Source: Halalkalibacter alkalisediminis
GTDB taxonomy: Bacteria > Bacillota > Bacilli > Bacillales > Bacillaceae_D
Direction of reading: 5' to 3'
Assembly (NCBI RefSeq): GCF_028610705.1
Contig: NZ_JAQQWT010000006.1
Span: 124,001-188,000 of the forward strand
DNA length: 64,000 nucleotides
The notes under the pieces are model-generated. The model had not been told where the DNA came from. It saw nothing but the letters and a program-made list of their open reading frames with translations, and made no database searches. Position numbers and translations under genes: made by a program. Every line of letters begins with the position of its first letter. Within the stretch, counting starts at the first letter, position 1. This document shows, one piece after another, positions 50,962 through 61,131 of this stretch.

Positions 50962-53607
50962 TTAAGCCTTCAACTCTGCAATTCGAGCTTGAACCCTTTC
51001 ACGTTTTGCCATGTAATCAGCTTGCTTCGCTTTTTCTTCCTCAATGACTTTTTCAGGCGCTTTTGCGATGAAGCCTTGATTTCCTAGTTTCTTATCGACA
51101 CGTTCTACTTCTTTGTCGAGCTTCTCTAGCTCTTTTTCAAGACGGGCGATTTCCGCATCAAGATCGAGTAACCCGGCTAGTGGTAAGAATAACTCCACAC
51201 CTGATAGGACTTGTGACATTGATTTTTCAGGAGTTGCGACATCTGTTGCAATTGTTAGCTTGCTTGGGTTACAGAATTTCTCAATATAGCTTTGTCCACG
51301 GTTAAGTTGGGTTAAAACTTGGTCGTCTTTTGCTCGAACTAAAAGCTCGATTTGCTTACTCATTGGGACATTTAGCTCTGCTCTTGTGTTACGAACGGAA
51401 CGAATGATGTCTTTTAATATTTCCATGTCTTCGACAGCATCTCCGAAGATTAGCTCTTCGTTCTTCTCTGGCCATGCCGCTACGGTAATCGATTCGCCTT
51501 CGTGCGGCAAATGCTGCCAAATTTCCTCGGTAATAAATGGCATCATTGGGTGAAGAAGTCGCATTGTCTGGTCTAGGACGTAAGCTAAGACAGATCGTGT
51601 CGTTTTCTTCGCTGCTTCGTCTTCGCCATATAATGGTAGCTTCGCCATTTCAATATACCAATCACAGAAGTCATCCCAGATGAAATTATAAAGAATTCGA
51701 CCAACTTCACCGAACTCATACGCATCGATTAAGCGTGTTACATCGGTGATCGTTTCTTGCAAGCGAGTGAGGATCCACTTGTCTGCAATGGTTTTCTCCC
51801 CTGTTAAATCGATTTCCTCATATGTTAAGCCTTCCATGTTCATTAACGCAAAGCGAGAGGCATTCCAAATTTTATTTCCGAAATTCCATGTTGATTCGAC
51901 CTTTTCCCAGTAAAAGCGCAAGTCATTTCCCGGGGAACTACCAGTCGATAAGAAGAATCGTAATGAATCAGCGCCATATTTGTCGATAACATCCATTGGA
52001 TCAACGCCGTTACCAAGCGATTTACTCATTTTTCTACCTTCTGAATCCCGCACTAAGCCGTGAATCAGAACGTCATCAAATGGACGTTTGCCGGTGAACT
52101 CAAGTCCTTGGAAAATCATTCGAGATACCCAGAAGAAAATAATGTCGTAGCCAGTAACTAGCACGTTTGTTGAATAGAAGCGCTCGTAATCTGGTGACGA
52201 TTCATCTGGCCAACCCATCGTTGAAAACGGCCAAAGGGCTGAACTAAACCAAGTATCTAATACGTCGTTGTCTTGGTTCCAATTTTCTGCGTCTTCTGGC
52301 GCTTCATGACCTACGTATACTTCGCCTGTTTCTTTATGATACCAAGCAGGAATGCGATGGCCCCACCATAGCTGTCTTGAAATACACCAATCGCGAATGT
52401 TTTCCATCCAACGTAAATACGTTTTTTCGAAACGATCTGGGACGAAGTTAACTTTTTCTTCTGACTTCTGCAAGTCAATCGCAGCATCCGCTAATGGCTG
52501 CATTTTGACAAACCATTGCATTGAAAGATAAGGCTCTACAACTGCCCCGCTACGTTCTGAGTGTCCAACGGAGTGCATGTGATCTTCAATTTTGAAAAGA
52601 ACACCCGCCTCTTGAAGGTCTTTTACAATTTGCTTGCGGCATTCAAAACGATCCATGCCGTTGTATTTTCCTGCTTTGTCATTCATTGTTCCATCCTCGT
52701 TCATCACGAGAATGCGCTCTAAGTTATGGCGGTTTCCGATTTCAAAGTCATTTGGATCATGAGCCGGTGTGATTTTCACGGCACCTGAACCAAACTCCAT
52801 GTCAACATAGTCATCGGCTACAATTGGAATCTCACGTCCTGTGATTGGAAGAGTGACCGTTTTTCCGATTAGATGCTTGTAACGCTCATCTTCTGGGTGA
52901 ACCGCAACCGCTGTATCTCCAAGCATGGTCTCAGGACGTGTCGTTGCCACTTCAATCTGACCACTGCCATCTGTTAATGGGTAATTCATATGATAGAACG
53001 CACCTTGTACATCTTGGTAGATAACCTCGATATCAGAAAGGGCCGTTTTCGTTTGTGGATCCCAGTTGATAATGTATTCGCCGCGGTAGATTAAGCCTTT
53101 TTCATACAGCTTAACGAATACTTCACGGACTGCTTTAGATAAGCCTTCATCTAATGTGAAACGTTCGCGTGAGTAATCAAGCGACAACCCCATTTTAGAC
53201 CACTGATTACGGATAAAAGAAGCATACTCTTCTTTCCACTCCCATGATTTTTCAAGGAATTTTTCGCGACCTAAGTCATAACGGCTTAAGCCCTCTTCTT
53301 TTAATTTGCCTTCTACTTTCGCTTGGGTTGCAATTCCCGCATGGTCCATTCCCGGAAGCCATAGAGTATCATACCCTTGCATCCGTTTGACACGAGCTAA
53401 AATATCTTGAAGTGTTGTATCCCATGCATGACCTAAATGAAGTTTCCCCGTTACGTTTGGGGGTGGGATTACGATGGAATACGGTTGTTTCGTTTCATCC
53501 CCTGTTGCTTCAAAAAATTTACCTTCTAACCAGTAGGAGTACCATTTGGCTTCAGTTTCCTGTGGATTGTATTTCGTTGGCATCGTTGTTTGTTGTTGAT
53601 CACTCAT
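50962..53607 (-). CDS. valS: Valyl-tRNA synthetase
   Basis: An 881-residue class I synthetase: [15 protein letters not shown] holds the HIGH motif, the editing (CP1) domain has [28 protein letters not shown] is the KMSKS loop, and a C-terminal coiled coil ([19 protein letters not shown]) binds tRNA. Length equals B. subtilis ValS (880). The open frame runs into the leader; AAGGAGGATCCAACA before the ATG at 53605-53607 gives the true start. Expression is governed by an upstream T-box. Confidence 0.98.
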   Translation of the reverse strand: MSDQQQTTMPTKYNPQETEAKWYSYWLEGKFFEATGDETKQPYSIVIPPPNVTGKLHLGHAWDTTLQDILARVKRMQGYDTLWLPGMDHAGIATQAKVEGKLKEEGLSRYDLGREKFLEKSWEWKEEYASFIRNQWSKMGLSLDYSRERFTLDEGLSKAVREVFVKLYEKGLIYRGEYIINWDPQTKTALSDIEVIYQDVQGAFYHMNYPLTDGSGQIEVATTRPETMLGDTAVAVHPEDERYKHLIGKTVTLPITGREIPIVADDYVDMEFGSGAVKITPAHDPNDFEIGNRHNLERILVMNEDGTMNDKAGKYNGMDRFECRKQIVKDLQEAGVLFKIEDHMHSVGHSERSGAVVEPYLSMQWFVKMQPLADAAIDLQKSEEKVNFVPDRFEKTYLRWMENIRDWCISRQLWWGHRIPAWYHKETGEVYVGHEAPEDAENWNQDNDVLDTWFSSALWPFSTMGWPDESSPDYERFYSTNVLVTGYDIIFFWVSRMIFQGLEFTGKRPFDDVLIHGLVRDSEGRKMSKSLGNGVDPMDVIDKYGADSLRFFLSTGSSPGNDLRFYWEKVESTWNFGNKIWNASRFALMNMEGLTYEEIDLTGEKTIADKWILTRLQETITDVTRLIDAYEFGEVGRILYNFIWDDFCDWYIEMAKLPLYGEDEAAKKTTRSVLAYVLDQTMRLLHPMMPFITEEIWQHLPHEGESITVAAWPEKNEELIFGDAVEDMEILKDIIRSVRNTRAELNVPMSKQIELLVRAKDDQVLTQLNRGQSYIEKFCNPSKLTIATDVATPEKSMSQVLSGVELFLPLAGLLDLDAEIARLEKELEKLDKEVERVDKKLGNQGFIAKAPEKVIEEEKAKQADYMAKRERVQARIAELKA

Positions 53608-53627
53608 TGTTGGATCCTCCTTAAAAT

Positions 53628-53902
53628 ATAAAAAACCCCCTCCATCCAAAGGACGAAGAGAGTTATTTTCGCGGTACCACCTTTGTTTGCAACACAAATA
53701 AAATCGATGTGCTACACACTCAAACTGATAACGGTCAGTGTCCGGCTAAGCTTACTACTGTCATTTTTAGAAAATGACCATTCTGCAAAGCTGCTCCTAG
53801 GCGACATTCAAATCGTACATCTTAAGAAATCTTTCAGCTATTGATTTCTCTCTCTAAAAGGTTCCGATCTTACTCTTCCTATTCTACGCATTCGTTTATT
53901 GT
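53628..53902 (-). promoter_or_regulatory. T-box riboswitch of valS
   Basis: The minus-strand leader has Stem I marks (AGAGAGAGAAATCAATAGCT and GCTGAAAGATTTCT), the T-box sequence AAAGGTGGTACCGCG (53670-53684), and a terminator (CTCTCTTCGTCC against GGATGGAGGGGG, then six T). A valine codon GTC at 53803-53805, within GAATGTCGCC, is the likely specifier. Uncharged tRNA-Val would stabilise the antiterminator and allow valS transcription. Confidence 0.95.
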
Positions 53903-53908
53903 GGTTAT

Positions 53909-53938
53909 ATTCTACTCTGAATCGGGGTGATTCGTCAA
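53909..53938 (-). promoter_or_regulatory. Promoter of valS
   Basis: TTGACG (53933-53938) and TAGAAT (53909-53914) on the minus strand, 18 bp apart, at the upstream edge of the T-box leader. Confidence 0.7.
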
Positions 53939-54071
53939 TAAGAGCATGACCCATTTTTTCCAATTCTATACGTCTTTTTTTGTTATAGGCATGCGCCTAG
54001 GAGCTTGCACCATAAATGGGTTTCTAACATACGGTAAAAGAGAAGAGTTTTAAGAAAGAGGAGGTGCTTTG

Positions 54072-54281
54072 ATGAAACGTCGCTTCCGTCGTTTTCATAA
54101 CCCTTATCATCATCATCGTCCGAGCTGGTGGCTCCGTATTAAAGCCGTGTTCGCTCAAATTTTACTTCCCCTTATTGGCTTTCAATTATTACGTACCTTG
54201 CTATTGCCTACTACATTTGATGTGATTTTATTAACGATTATGATTGTGCTGTACTGTTCAATTAGCCTTCGTCTAATATAA
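54072..54281 (+). CDS. Small membrane protein of unknown function
   Basis: A 69-residue protein: a very basic, His-rich N-terminus (MKRRFRRFHNPYHHHRPSWW) followed by two hydrophobic segments (IKAVFAQILLPLIGFQLL and TTFDVILLTIMIVLYCSI). GAGGAGGTG five bases before the ATG is an excellent ribosome-binding site. It lies on the plus strand opposite the flanking sporulation operon and diverges from valS. No family recognised; the positive-inside rule puts both ends in the cytoplasm. The stretch HHHH could bind metal, which is speculation. Confidence 0.65.
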   Translation: MKRRFRRFHNPYHHHRPSWWLRIKAVFAQILLPLIGFQLLRTLLLPTTFDVILLTIMIVLYCSISLRLI

Positions 54282-54310
54282 AAAAAAGCCCTCTTTCTAT
54301 GAGAAAGAGA
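54280..54310. terminator. Bidirectional terminator, small membrane protein gene / ysxE
   Basis: CTCTTTCT (54291-54298) pairs with AGAAAGAG (54302-54309); the A-run at 54280-54287 becomes the T-run for minus-strand ysxE. Confidence 0.75.
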
Positions 54311-54313
54311 ACG

Positions 54314-55339
54314 CTATTGTTGAGCTTGTGTTTGTTGTGAATCAGGTACAATGATCAGCTTTTGCGTCAGTCGCTGCACTCTGCGCATTGACGTTAAGCG
54401 TTTTTCAAGTCTTTGGACATGCTCATACTCGCGCATGGTTCCTTTGTTTGCTAAGTACGCATCCACCGCAAAAGCAATGGGCTCAGGAAAATTCAAATAC
54501 GCACAAACGAGATGCTTTTCTTCTTCAAGTAGTGGAAGGTGTTGCTCATAGTTGACAAACCATTTCAGCACTTCTTCTTCTACCCACAACGCATGGCGGA
54601 AACTGTAGCGACAAAAACTGGCTATGTCTCTTGAAGGAGTATCTAACCCCGCTCTTTCAAAGTTTAACAGCAACGGCTCATTATCTGGCGTAAAAAAAGT
54701 ATGCGTTCGGTTTAAGCGACCGTGACAAAGAACGGTACGGTATTTTTCTTTTTCCAAACAGAGTTCATACCACTTCATTAAATGATTCTTAGCCGCTTCT
54801 GCCATTTGGTCGAGCATGTAAGCATGGGTGATAAACGTTAACTCAAAAGGGGACATATACGTTTTTCGTTCTGCCTGGTCGGCAAAACGATTTAACTCAA
54901 GCCGCCGCATCTCCCAACGACGAAGCAGTTGTTGATACGACTCCTCAACATTTTCCTTTACAAAGGCCTGAGTCTTTACCGTAAGTCGGTGGATGACTCC
55001 AAGCTGCGAGGCAAGCTTTTGTTCTTGCGACTCCCGCGCTGTGTATTCGAGTGACTCCATCCATGGCATGAGATAATACGTATGAGTTCCATTGTGAAGC
55101 GTATATTCTCCGTATTTCGTTGGTAAAATTGGAACCGCTTGTTTATAGCCGAGTTTCGTTAATTTTCTTAAAGCATGGATAAACCCATCTGACTGCTCTT
55201 TTGTCATCGTCGTTTCTTTTAACGCAAACACGCCTCGGTGAGTCGTTACTTTTTTTACTTTTCCGTAATCTTCTATCGATTGTGGATACAAATCATAATA
55301 AAAGAGTATAGAATCATAGGGCGATCGAGCTTGCATCAT
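54314..55339 (-). CDS. ysxE: Spore coat-associated kinase-fold protein YsxE
   Basis: A 341-residue protein of the CotS/YsxE kinase-like family. The N-lobe has GVFALKETTM with the ATP-site lysine, and the C-lobe has RTVLCHGRLNRTHTFF (catalytic-loop equivalent, CHGR-LNRTH) and LLNFERAGLDTPSRDIASF (metal-site equivalent, Glu replacing the usual Asp). The altered metal residue suggests a weak or inactive kinase. YsxE is a coat component encoded beside spoVID in Bacillus. The ATG overlaps the preceding stop by 4 bases. Confidence 0.85.
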   Translation of the reverse strand: MMQARSPYDSILFYYDLYPQSIEDYGKVKKVTTHRGVFALKETTMTKEQSDGFIHALRKLTKLGYKQAVPILPTKYGEYTLHNGTHTYYLMPWMESLEYTARESQEQKLASQLGVIHRLTVKTQAFVKENVEESYQQLLRRWEMRRLELNRFADQAERKTYMSPFELTFITHAYMLDQMAEAAKNHLMKWYELCLEKEKYRTVLCHGRLNRTHTFFTPDNEPLLLNFERAGLDTPSRDIASFCRYSFRHALWVEEEVLKWFVNYEQHLPLLEEEKHLVCAYLNFPEPIAFAVDAYLANKGTMREYEHVQRLEKRLTSMRRVQRLTQKLIIVPDSQQTQAQQ

Positions 55340-56247
55340 GAGGGAACCACCTTCTTCTTCTTATCAATTAATGCACTCATTTCTTGAACTAGCGTTTTCG
55401 AATGTTCCCACTCTTTCAAAACGAGTTCCAACGCTTTGGCGAGTTCGGCTTCGGTTGGCTCTTTCCGTAAAACGTGAACAAGGCGATCAAGTTCATATGG
55501 CTTCAAGCATTCAGCTAAAAGTAGAATCGATTGCTCTCTGGTCATGGCTTCATGTTCAAACAGTTCGTCAAGAATGTGTTGACAGGAGTCTTCTCCAAAC
55601 TGATCTAACCAGCTTACAAGAAAGGAACGCAATGAATAGTAACCGCGTTCTGGATAGCTCTTTGACCCAAACCATATGAACACTTGGTGAATCATTTTCG
55701 CTTGATCGCTTGATGTCACTGGATCGAGTAAAGGAACCGGAACCTTATTTAAACTTGTTTGAAGTGCCTCTGCTTTTTTTAATCTGACTTCTGACTCCTT
55801 TAATAAAGACTGAATCAGTGATTGTTGATCTTCATGAAAGGATGGAAGATCTTTTTGAACTTGCTGAAAGCGTGGCTCTTTCGCGATCGTTGGCTCAACG
55901 TCTGCCGTTGCTCGTACTCCGTACTGGATCATAGAGCCAATCATTTGGCTTATTTTCTTTTCCTCCGGGTTATGACGGAAGCTTGCGTCGACTTCGTCAT
56001 GGACTGTGACCCAGCCTTCCTTCCATTCAATCTGAGCGTCCTGATCCTTGTTCCTAATCATGCGGTCGGCTAACATATAGGGCGTGACACTACAACTGTC
56101 ACGCCAAGCTATATGCCAATCAAGGAGCGCCCGATCTGACCAGTAGCGCAACCTTTTTCGACCCAATTCAGTTTCAATTAATGCTTCATTGACAAATTTC
56201 ACTTCTTGCCACTGATATTGCTCCTTGAGCCGATCCAACAATTCCAT
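55336..56247 (-). CDS. Unidentified protein between spoVID and ysxE
   Basis: A 303-residue, mainly helical, soluble protein without signal or membrane segments. It opens with an alpha/beta region (QEVKFVNEALIETELGRKRL, then SVTPYMLADRMIRNKD and WKEGWVTVHDEVDASF). The C-terminal half is charged helix ending in LVQEMSALIDKKKKVVP. I do not recognise the family; B. subtilis has no gene between spoVID and ysxE. Coupling to ysxE by a 4-base overlap and to spoVID by 14 bases suggests a mother-cell, coat-related role. This is inference from context only. Confidence 0.6.
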   Translation of the reverse strand: MELLDRLKEQYQWQEVKFVNEALIETELGRKRLRYWSDRALLDWHIAWRDSCSVTPYMLADRMIRNKDQDAQIEWKEGWVTVHDEVDASFRHNPEEKKISQMIGSMIQYGVRATADVEPTIAKEPRFQQVQKDLPSFHEDQQSLIQSLLKESEVRLKKAEALQTSLNKVPVPLLDPVTSSDQAKMIHQVFIWFGSKSYPERGYYSLRSFLVSWLDQFGEDSCQHILDELFEHEAMTREQSILLLAECLKPYELDRLVHVLRKEPTEAELAKALELVLKEWEHSKTLVQEMSALIDKKKKVVPS

Positions 56248-56261
56248 GAGAGCTCTCCTTT

Positions 56262-57542
56262 TTAAGATTCAACCTTAACAGGTATATAAAGGATTTGACC
56301 TTCTTCCACCTGCTCCCCTTGCAAGCGATTCACTCTTACAAGTTGACTCGTGCTGATGGAATACCTGTCGGCAATCGTATCTAAAGATTCATTTTCCTGA
56401 ATAATGCACATTCTCCACTTCGAGAATCTTTCTTCTCCTTTTGACAACATTTTCGTTAAATAAAGGGCATTTTCTTCCCGAGGTGTCAGTGTTTTTAAAT
56501 CGGCTTCTTCTTCTTCCTCTGTATCAGCCTGTTGTTCAACAGCTGCTGGAGCAGTCACTTGTTTTAATGGAGCAATGTTAATCTTCGTTTCTGGCTGAGC
56601 CGGCTCTTCTCTTACCTCTTCTTCCACATTTTCAACTGCTTCTACTACATCATCTACTTCCTCTGCTTCTACCTCTTCTACCTCTTCTACCTCTTCTACC
56701 TCTTCGACTTCCGGTCTTACTTCTTCGAGTTCCTCTGTTTCTACAGGCTCCTCGACTTGATCATCGTAACGCGATTCATTCGTTGTCAAAATGGGTTCCT
56801 CCTGTTCCTGCTCTGGTTGTGTTGGTCTTGATGAAGGAGTGGCTACCGCCTCTGGTTTTGGTTCTTCAACCGGAATCGCTGGCGGTGGTTGAGGCGGTAT
56901 GTTCCCAGCAAATGGTTGATAATTAGCCATTGGTCTTGGTGTTCTTGTTGGAGTTGGTGTAACTGCTGGTACTTCTGGCTCTGGACGTTTTCTTGCTTCA
57001 AACGAAAAAGCCGTTGGTACTGATTCAAGCTTTGGTGGTTCTTCTAAAGGCTCTACTTTTTCAACTCGTTTTTCTGGTTGTTTTTCAGCTTGCTCTATTT
57101 GCTGCGTCATTCCACTAATGCTGATATCCGCTGTTAACTGTATACAACTTTTCTCTGGAAGATCATAATCAAACGACTCTACTTGGACATAGACATCGTC
57201 TAAATTTTGGATTCGACTAATGGGAATAGTTACATCAATTGGAAAGAAGTATTTGATTTCTCCTGTACCATCTGCTGAAACCGTCACATCTCCAGCTGAG
57301 CGGAAAGAGACTTGGTCTTGTAATGAACCGCTATTTACATCAACTGTTGCATCATTACCGGAAGAACGGTATTCTCCAACGAGACGTAATCCACCCCTGA
57401 TATATACATGATGATCTTTTTCTTCAATGACAATTTCCGGCTCTAAGGACATTCCAAGAATCTCCTCTACCTCTTGACCTTTATTTAACCAAACCGATTC
57501 CTCAATCGAAAATGATAACTTAGACGGGTGTTCTTGTGTCAC
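56262..57542 (-). CDS. spoVID: Stage VI sporulation protein D (SpoVID)
   Basis: A 426-residue coat-morphogenesis protein: an N-terminal domain (LSFSIEESVWLNKGQEVEEI, typical of SpoVID), a long Pro/Glu-rich linker, and a C-terminal LysM domain (DTIADRYSISTSQLVRVNRL). SpoVID drives encasement of the spore and recruits SafA. The linker holds a run of VEE triplets (about residues 290-305) from a 9 bp DNA repeat. The open frame begins at 57587, but GAGGAGG eight bases before the GTG at 57540-57542 gives the N-terminus seen in B. subtilis. It is shorter than B. subtilis SpoVID (575), mainly in the linker. Confidence 0.92.
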   Translation of the reverse strand: MTQEHPSKLSFSIEESVWLNKGQEVEEILGMSLEPEIVIEEKDHHVYIRGGLRLVGEYRSSGNDATVDVNSGSLQDQVSFRSAGDVTVSADGTGEIKYFFPIDVTIPISRIQNLDDVYVQVESFDYDLPEKSCIQLTADISISGMTQQIEQAEKQPEKRVEKVEPLEEPPKLESVPTAFSFEARKRPEPEVPAVTPTPTRTPRPMANYQPFAGNIPPQPPPAIPVEEPKPEAVATPSSRPTQPEQEQEEPILTTNESRYDDQVEEPVETEELEEVRPEVEEVEEVEEVEEVEAEEVDDVVEAVENVEEEVREEPAQPETKINIAPLKQVTAPAAVEQQADTEEEEEADLKTLTPREENALYLTKMLSKGEERFSKWRMCIIQENESLDTIADRYSISTSQLVRVNRLQGEQVEEGQILYIPVKVES

Positions 57543-57741
57543 GTTGCATTCCTCCTCATTATAATCTCTAACTTCTGCTACGTTCATAGTCAGTACAATA
57601 TCACTCTATGACAAGTTGTTTCGTAATATGCTAGTGAAAGAAAGAAAGTTCCGTTTTTCAATATTGTTTTCGTGAAAAACGATTCGTAAAGTCCTATCTA
57701 CTAATGCTTATTAACATTTTGCTATTCTATGATTCATCTAT

Positions 57742-57905
57742 CGCTACTAAGAGTAAAATTTTCGCTGAAATGTCTCGCAAAACCACAAATAAAGCCTGTT
57801 CGTTGATAAAAATAAGATGTCGCTGAAAGATTTAAATTTTCGCTATTATCTTTAAAATTCAACTGATATATCGACGTTTTCGCTGTTAGATTAAAATTAT
57901 TGCAA
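57742..57905. repeat. Degenerate 20-21 bp tandem repeat array D (TTCGCT core)
   Basis: Unit starts marked by CGCT or a near match fall at 57742, 57763, 57784 (weak), 57801 (CGTT), 57821, 57841, 57860 (weak), 57881 and 57902 (weak), spaced 17-21 bases. Units read like TTCGCTGAAA or TTCGCTATTA followed by AT-rich sequence. It lies between the hemL terminator and spoVID, in a gap of 526 bases with no gene. Confidence 0.75.
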
Positions 57906-58017
57906 TTAAATATTTTCACATACGATCGAGCAGATCTAATCATTCATATACACGGCTACCGATTAACGATTTAACGTTTATCTCATTTAAGATCAACAGC
58001 ATTTCCCCTTTTATGCA

Positions 58018-58063
58018 CATAAAAAAAGCCTGTCATGAGTGAAAATACTCATAACAGGCTATG
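58018..58063 (-). terminator. Terminator of the hem operon
   Basis: AGCCTGT-ATGAGT pairs with ACTCAT-ACAGGCT with one unpaired base on each side, followed by seven T on the minus strand, just past the hemL stop. Confidence 0.9.
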
Positions 58064-58068
58064 ATCTC

Positions 58069-59355
58069 TTATTTTAATTTTGAGAACGCAACTTCTGCTG
58101 CTGTGATGGTTTGATCAATATGCTCTTCTGTATGCTTCGTTGACAAGAACATGCCTTCAAATTGAGATGGTGGAAGGGAGATGCCTTGGTTGAGCATTTC
58201 TTGGAAATAACGTGTGAAGAAATCCAAATTCGCTGTTGACGCTTTTTCAAAGTTAGTGACTTTTTCATCTGTAAAGAAAAAGCCTACCATTGAACCAGCG
58301 CGGTTAATGGAATGAGGAATTTCATATTTTGTCGCTGCTTGAGAAAGACCTGTTGCCAGGCGCTCTGCTAACACTTCGAATTGCTCATAATCCGCTGGTG
58401 TTAATTGGGATAGCGTTTCATAGCCAGCCGTCATGGCAAGTGGATTGCCAGAAAGGGTTCCTGCTTGGTAAATGGGTCCAGCAGGAGCGATCTGTTCCAT
58501 GATCTCACGCTTACCGCCGTAAGCACCTACTGGTAAACCACCACCGATGACTTTACCTAAGCACGTTAAATCAGGTGTCACGTCAAATTTTCCTTGCGCA
58601 CAGTTATAGCCGACACGGAAGCCAGTCATCACTTCGTCAAAAATAAGCAGAGTTCCGTTTTCTTCTGTGATTCTTCTTAGTTCTTCGAGGAATCCTGGCT
58701 CTGGTGGAACCACTCCCATGTTTCCAGCTACCGGCTCTACAATCACGCCTGCAAGGTCATCTCCAAAGTTTTCAAACGCATAACGTACGCTTTCTAAATC
58801 ATTGTAAGGAACCGTTAATGTATTTTGAGCGACCGATTCTGGTACTCCAGGGCTATCCGGCAAGCCTAATGTTGCTACACCCGAACCGGCTTTAATGAGT
58901 AGCGAATCTCCGTGTCCATGGTAACAGCCAACAAATTTCAAAATTTTGTTACGACCTGTGTACCCTCTTGCTAGGCGAAGAGCACTCATCGTTGCTTCTG
59001 TACCTGAGTTCACCATGCGAACGACTTCAATAGACGGGACACGCTCAATCACAAGCTCTGCTAATTTCGTTTCGAGTTCACTTGGTGCACCAAAGCTTGT
59101 CCCTTTTTCAGCTGCTTCTTTTAAAGCTGCAATGACCTGCTCATCGGCATGACCTAAAATAAGGGGACCCCATGATAACACATAATCTATGTATTTATTG
59201 CCATCGATGTCATAAATGTTTGCACCTTCTCCTCGTTCCATGAAGACAGGTTCCATTTTGACTGATTTAAATGCACGAACAGGGCTGTTCACCCCACCTG
59301 GCATTAATGGCTTGGCTTTTGCAAAAGCCTCTTTTGACTTTGTATATGAACGCAT
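58069..59355 (-). CDS. hemL: Glutamate-1-semialdehyde 2,1-aminomutase HemL
   Basis: A 428-residue fold-type I PLP enzyme. [15 protein letters not shown] near the start and [18 protein letters not shown] with the PLP lysine identify GSA aminomutase; the gating loop region [20 protein letters not shown] is intact. It forms 5-aminolevulinate from glutamate semialdehyde. The longest frame extends 19 codons upstream; GAGGGGAG before the ATG at 59353-59355 gives the B. subtilis length (430). It is last of the operon. Confidence 0.98.
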   Translation of the reverse strand: MRSYTKSKEAFAKAKPLMPGGVNSPVRAFKSVKMEPVFMERGEGANIYDIDGNKYIDYVLSWGPLILGHADEQVIAALKEAAEKGTSFGAPSELETKLAELVIERVPSIEVVRMVNSGTEATMSALRLARGYTGRNKILKFVGCYHGHGDSLLIKAGSGVATLGLPDSPGVPESVAQNTLTVPYNDLESVRYAFENFGDDLAGVIVEPVAGNMGVVPPEPGFLEELRRITEENGTLLIFDEVMTGFRVGYNCAQGKFDVTPDLTCLGKVIGGGLPVGAYGGKREIMEQIAPAGPIYQAGTLSGNPLAMTAGYETLSQLTPADYEQFEVLAERLATGLSQAATKYEIPHSINRAGSMVGFFFTDEKVTNFEKASTANLDFFTRYFQEMLNQGISLPPSQFEGMFLSTKHTEEHIDQTITAAEVAFSKLK

Positions 59356-59371
59356 TTGTTTTGCTCCCCTC

Positions 59372-60355
59372 TTACTCGTTTTCTTGTAACCAACGAACGA
59401 CATCTTTGGCATGGTACGTTAAAATCAAGTCTGCACCCGCGCGTTTCATGCTCGTTAGTTTTTCAAGTACAATTTCCTTTTCATTGATCCAACCATTTTG
59501 ACTAGCTGCCTTCACCATCGAATACTCACCACTTACATTGTAAGCAACAATTGGAAAACCTGAGAAATCCTTTACTTCACGAATGACATCTAAGTAGGAA
59601 AGTGCCGGTTTGACAATTAAGAAATCTGCGCCTTCCTCCATATCTGACTCCGCTTCACGAAGTGCTTCTAAGCGATTGGCTGGGTCCATTTGGTACGTTT
59701 TGCGATCTCCAAATTTAGGAGAGCTATGAGCCGCATCACGGAAAGGTCCGTAAAAAGCAGAAGAGAATTTAACCGCATACGACATAATCGGTACATCAAT
59801 AAAACCAGCTTCATCTAGACCGTGACGAATCGCAGCAACGAATCCATCCATCATATTAGATGGTGCAATAATATCCGCACCAGCCTCCACTTGTGAAACA
59901 GCTGTTTTAGCAAGTAAGTTTAATGTACGGTCATTTAATACTTTGCCACCTTCAATCACACCACAATGGCCATGATCGGTGAACTGACATAAGCACGTAT
60001 CGGCAATTACGGTTAAGTCTGGATGATTGGCTTTGATTTGACGGATCGCTTTTTGAACGATGCCATGGTCATGGAAAGCAGAAGAGCCTATATCATCTTT
60101 TGAATCTGGAACACCAAATACGATAATCGCTGGAATGCCGAGTGCAACGACTTCATCTACTTCTGCGTCTAGTAAATCAAGCGACCAATGAAATACGCCT
60201 GGCATAGATGGAACTTCATTTTTCATATTCGTTCCTTCCACAACAAATAATGGGTAAATCAAATCTTCAGGATGTAGATGCGTTTCGCGAACCATTTTGC
60301 GAATGCCTGCTGTGCCACGAAGTCTGCGATGACGACGAAATTGTAGATCTTTCAT
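59372..60355 (-). CDS. hemB: Delta-aminolevulinic acid dehydratase HemB
   Basis: A 327-residue porphobilinogen synthase: zinc-type metal site [13 protein letters not shown] with three cysteines, first active lysine in [16 protein letters not shown], Schiff-base lysine in [12 protein letters not shown]. Length equals B. subtilis (324). Its ATG overlaps the hemD stop (TAATG), and AAAGGAG precedes it. Confidence 0.98.
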   Translation of the reverse strand: MKDLQFRRHRRLRGTAGIRKMVRETHLHPEDLIYPLFVVEGTNMKNEVPSMPGVFHWSLDLLDAEVDEVVALGIPAIIVFGVPDSKDDIGSSAFHDHGIVQKAIRQIKANHPDLTVIADTCLCQFTDHGHCGVIEGGKVLNDRTLNLLAKTAVSQVEAGADIIAPSNMMDGFVAAIRHGLDEAGFIDVPIMSYAVKFSSAFYGPFRDAAHSSPKFGDRKTYQMDPANRLEALREAESDMEEGADFLIVKPALSYLDVIREVKDFSGFPIVAYNVSGEYSMVKAASQNGWINEKEIVLEKLTSMKRAGADLILTYHAKDVVRWLQENE

Positions 60356-61131
60356 TATACATTCTCCTTTGAATCTAAGATTAATTGGTCTACTAAATGT
60401 TCAATTGTGTATGTAGAAGGCATGAGAGTGACTGTCAATCCATACTTTTTTGCCGTACGAGCTGCGATCGGACCGATACAAGCGATCTTAGCTTTTACGT
60501 CCATGCCTTTAGCCTGAATGATTTTTATAAAATGGTGAACGGTTGATGAACTTGTAAAGGTTATATAATCAGTCGATTTTAAGCTAGCGAGCACTGCTTC
60601 AAGCTGATCCTTTGCTTCAGGTGGATGAATGGTACGGTAGACAGATACATCATCCACCATTGCTCCTAGAGCGGTTAAACCCGTAATTAATTCTATCCGA
60701 CCAAGATTTCCTCTTGCCACTAGGACTCGGTCGCCTTTTTTAACCTGCCCTGATAAAGCTTCTACTAATCCTTCTGCCACAAAATCGACAGGCAATAAGT
60801 CAGCCTTCACGTCGTAGCACTCTAGCATTTGTTCTGTTTTTGTCCCAACTACCGCTATCTTAAGAGGTAATTGTTTTAAATCATACTGATACCTTTGCAG
60901 TTCTTTGATAAAATAACGAACGCCATTGGCACTAGTAAAAATCAACCATTGATAGGTTCTAACATTATGTATAGCGGTTTCCAACTCTTTGGAGGAAACC
61001 GCTTTAAAAGCAATAAGCGGAACTTCAATCGCTGTTCCGCCTTGCTTGGCAATCAAAAGAGATAAATCTTGAGCTTGTTCCTTTGCTCGTGTAACGAGAA
61101 CCGTTTTACCAGCTAAAGGATTGGTACTCAT
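60355..61131 (-). CDS. hemD: Uroporphyrinogen-III synthase HemD
   Basis: A 258-residue HemD-family protein of two similar alpha/beta domains. Marks are [35 protein letters not shown] and [16 protein letters not shown] near the C-terminus. It closes and inverts ring D of hydroxymethylbilane. The family is weakly conserved, but position between hemC and hemB is decisive. Start overlaps the hemC stop by 4 bases. Length is close to B. subtilis (262). Confidence 0.95.
   Translation of the reverse strand: MSTNPLAGKTVLVTRAKEQAQDLSLLIAKQGGTAIEVPLIAFKAVSSKELETAIHNVRTYQWLIFTSANGVRYFIKELQRYQYDLKQLPLKIAVVGTKTEQMLECYDVKADLLPVDFVAEGLVEALSGQVKKGDRVLVARGNLGRIELITGLTALGAMVDDVSVYRTIHPPEAKDQLEAVLASLKSTDYITFTSSSTVHHFIKIIQAKGMDVKAKIACIGPIAARTAKKYGLTVTLMPSTYTIEHLVDQLILDSKENV

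Noticed and set aside
53608-53697. N-terminal extension of ValS
   Set aside because: It overlaps the T-box terminator and the Shine-Dalgarno of the internal ATG; synthetase length fits without it.
57734-57943. Minus-strand 69-codon frame over the TTCGCT array
   Set aside because: Composed of repeat units, no ribosome-binding site, period not strictly a multiple of three.
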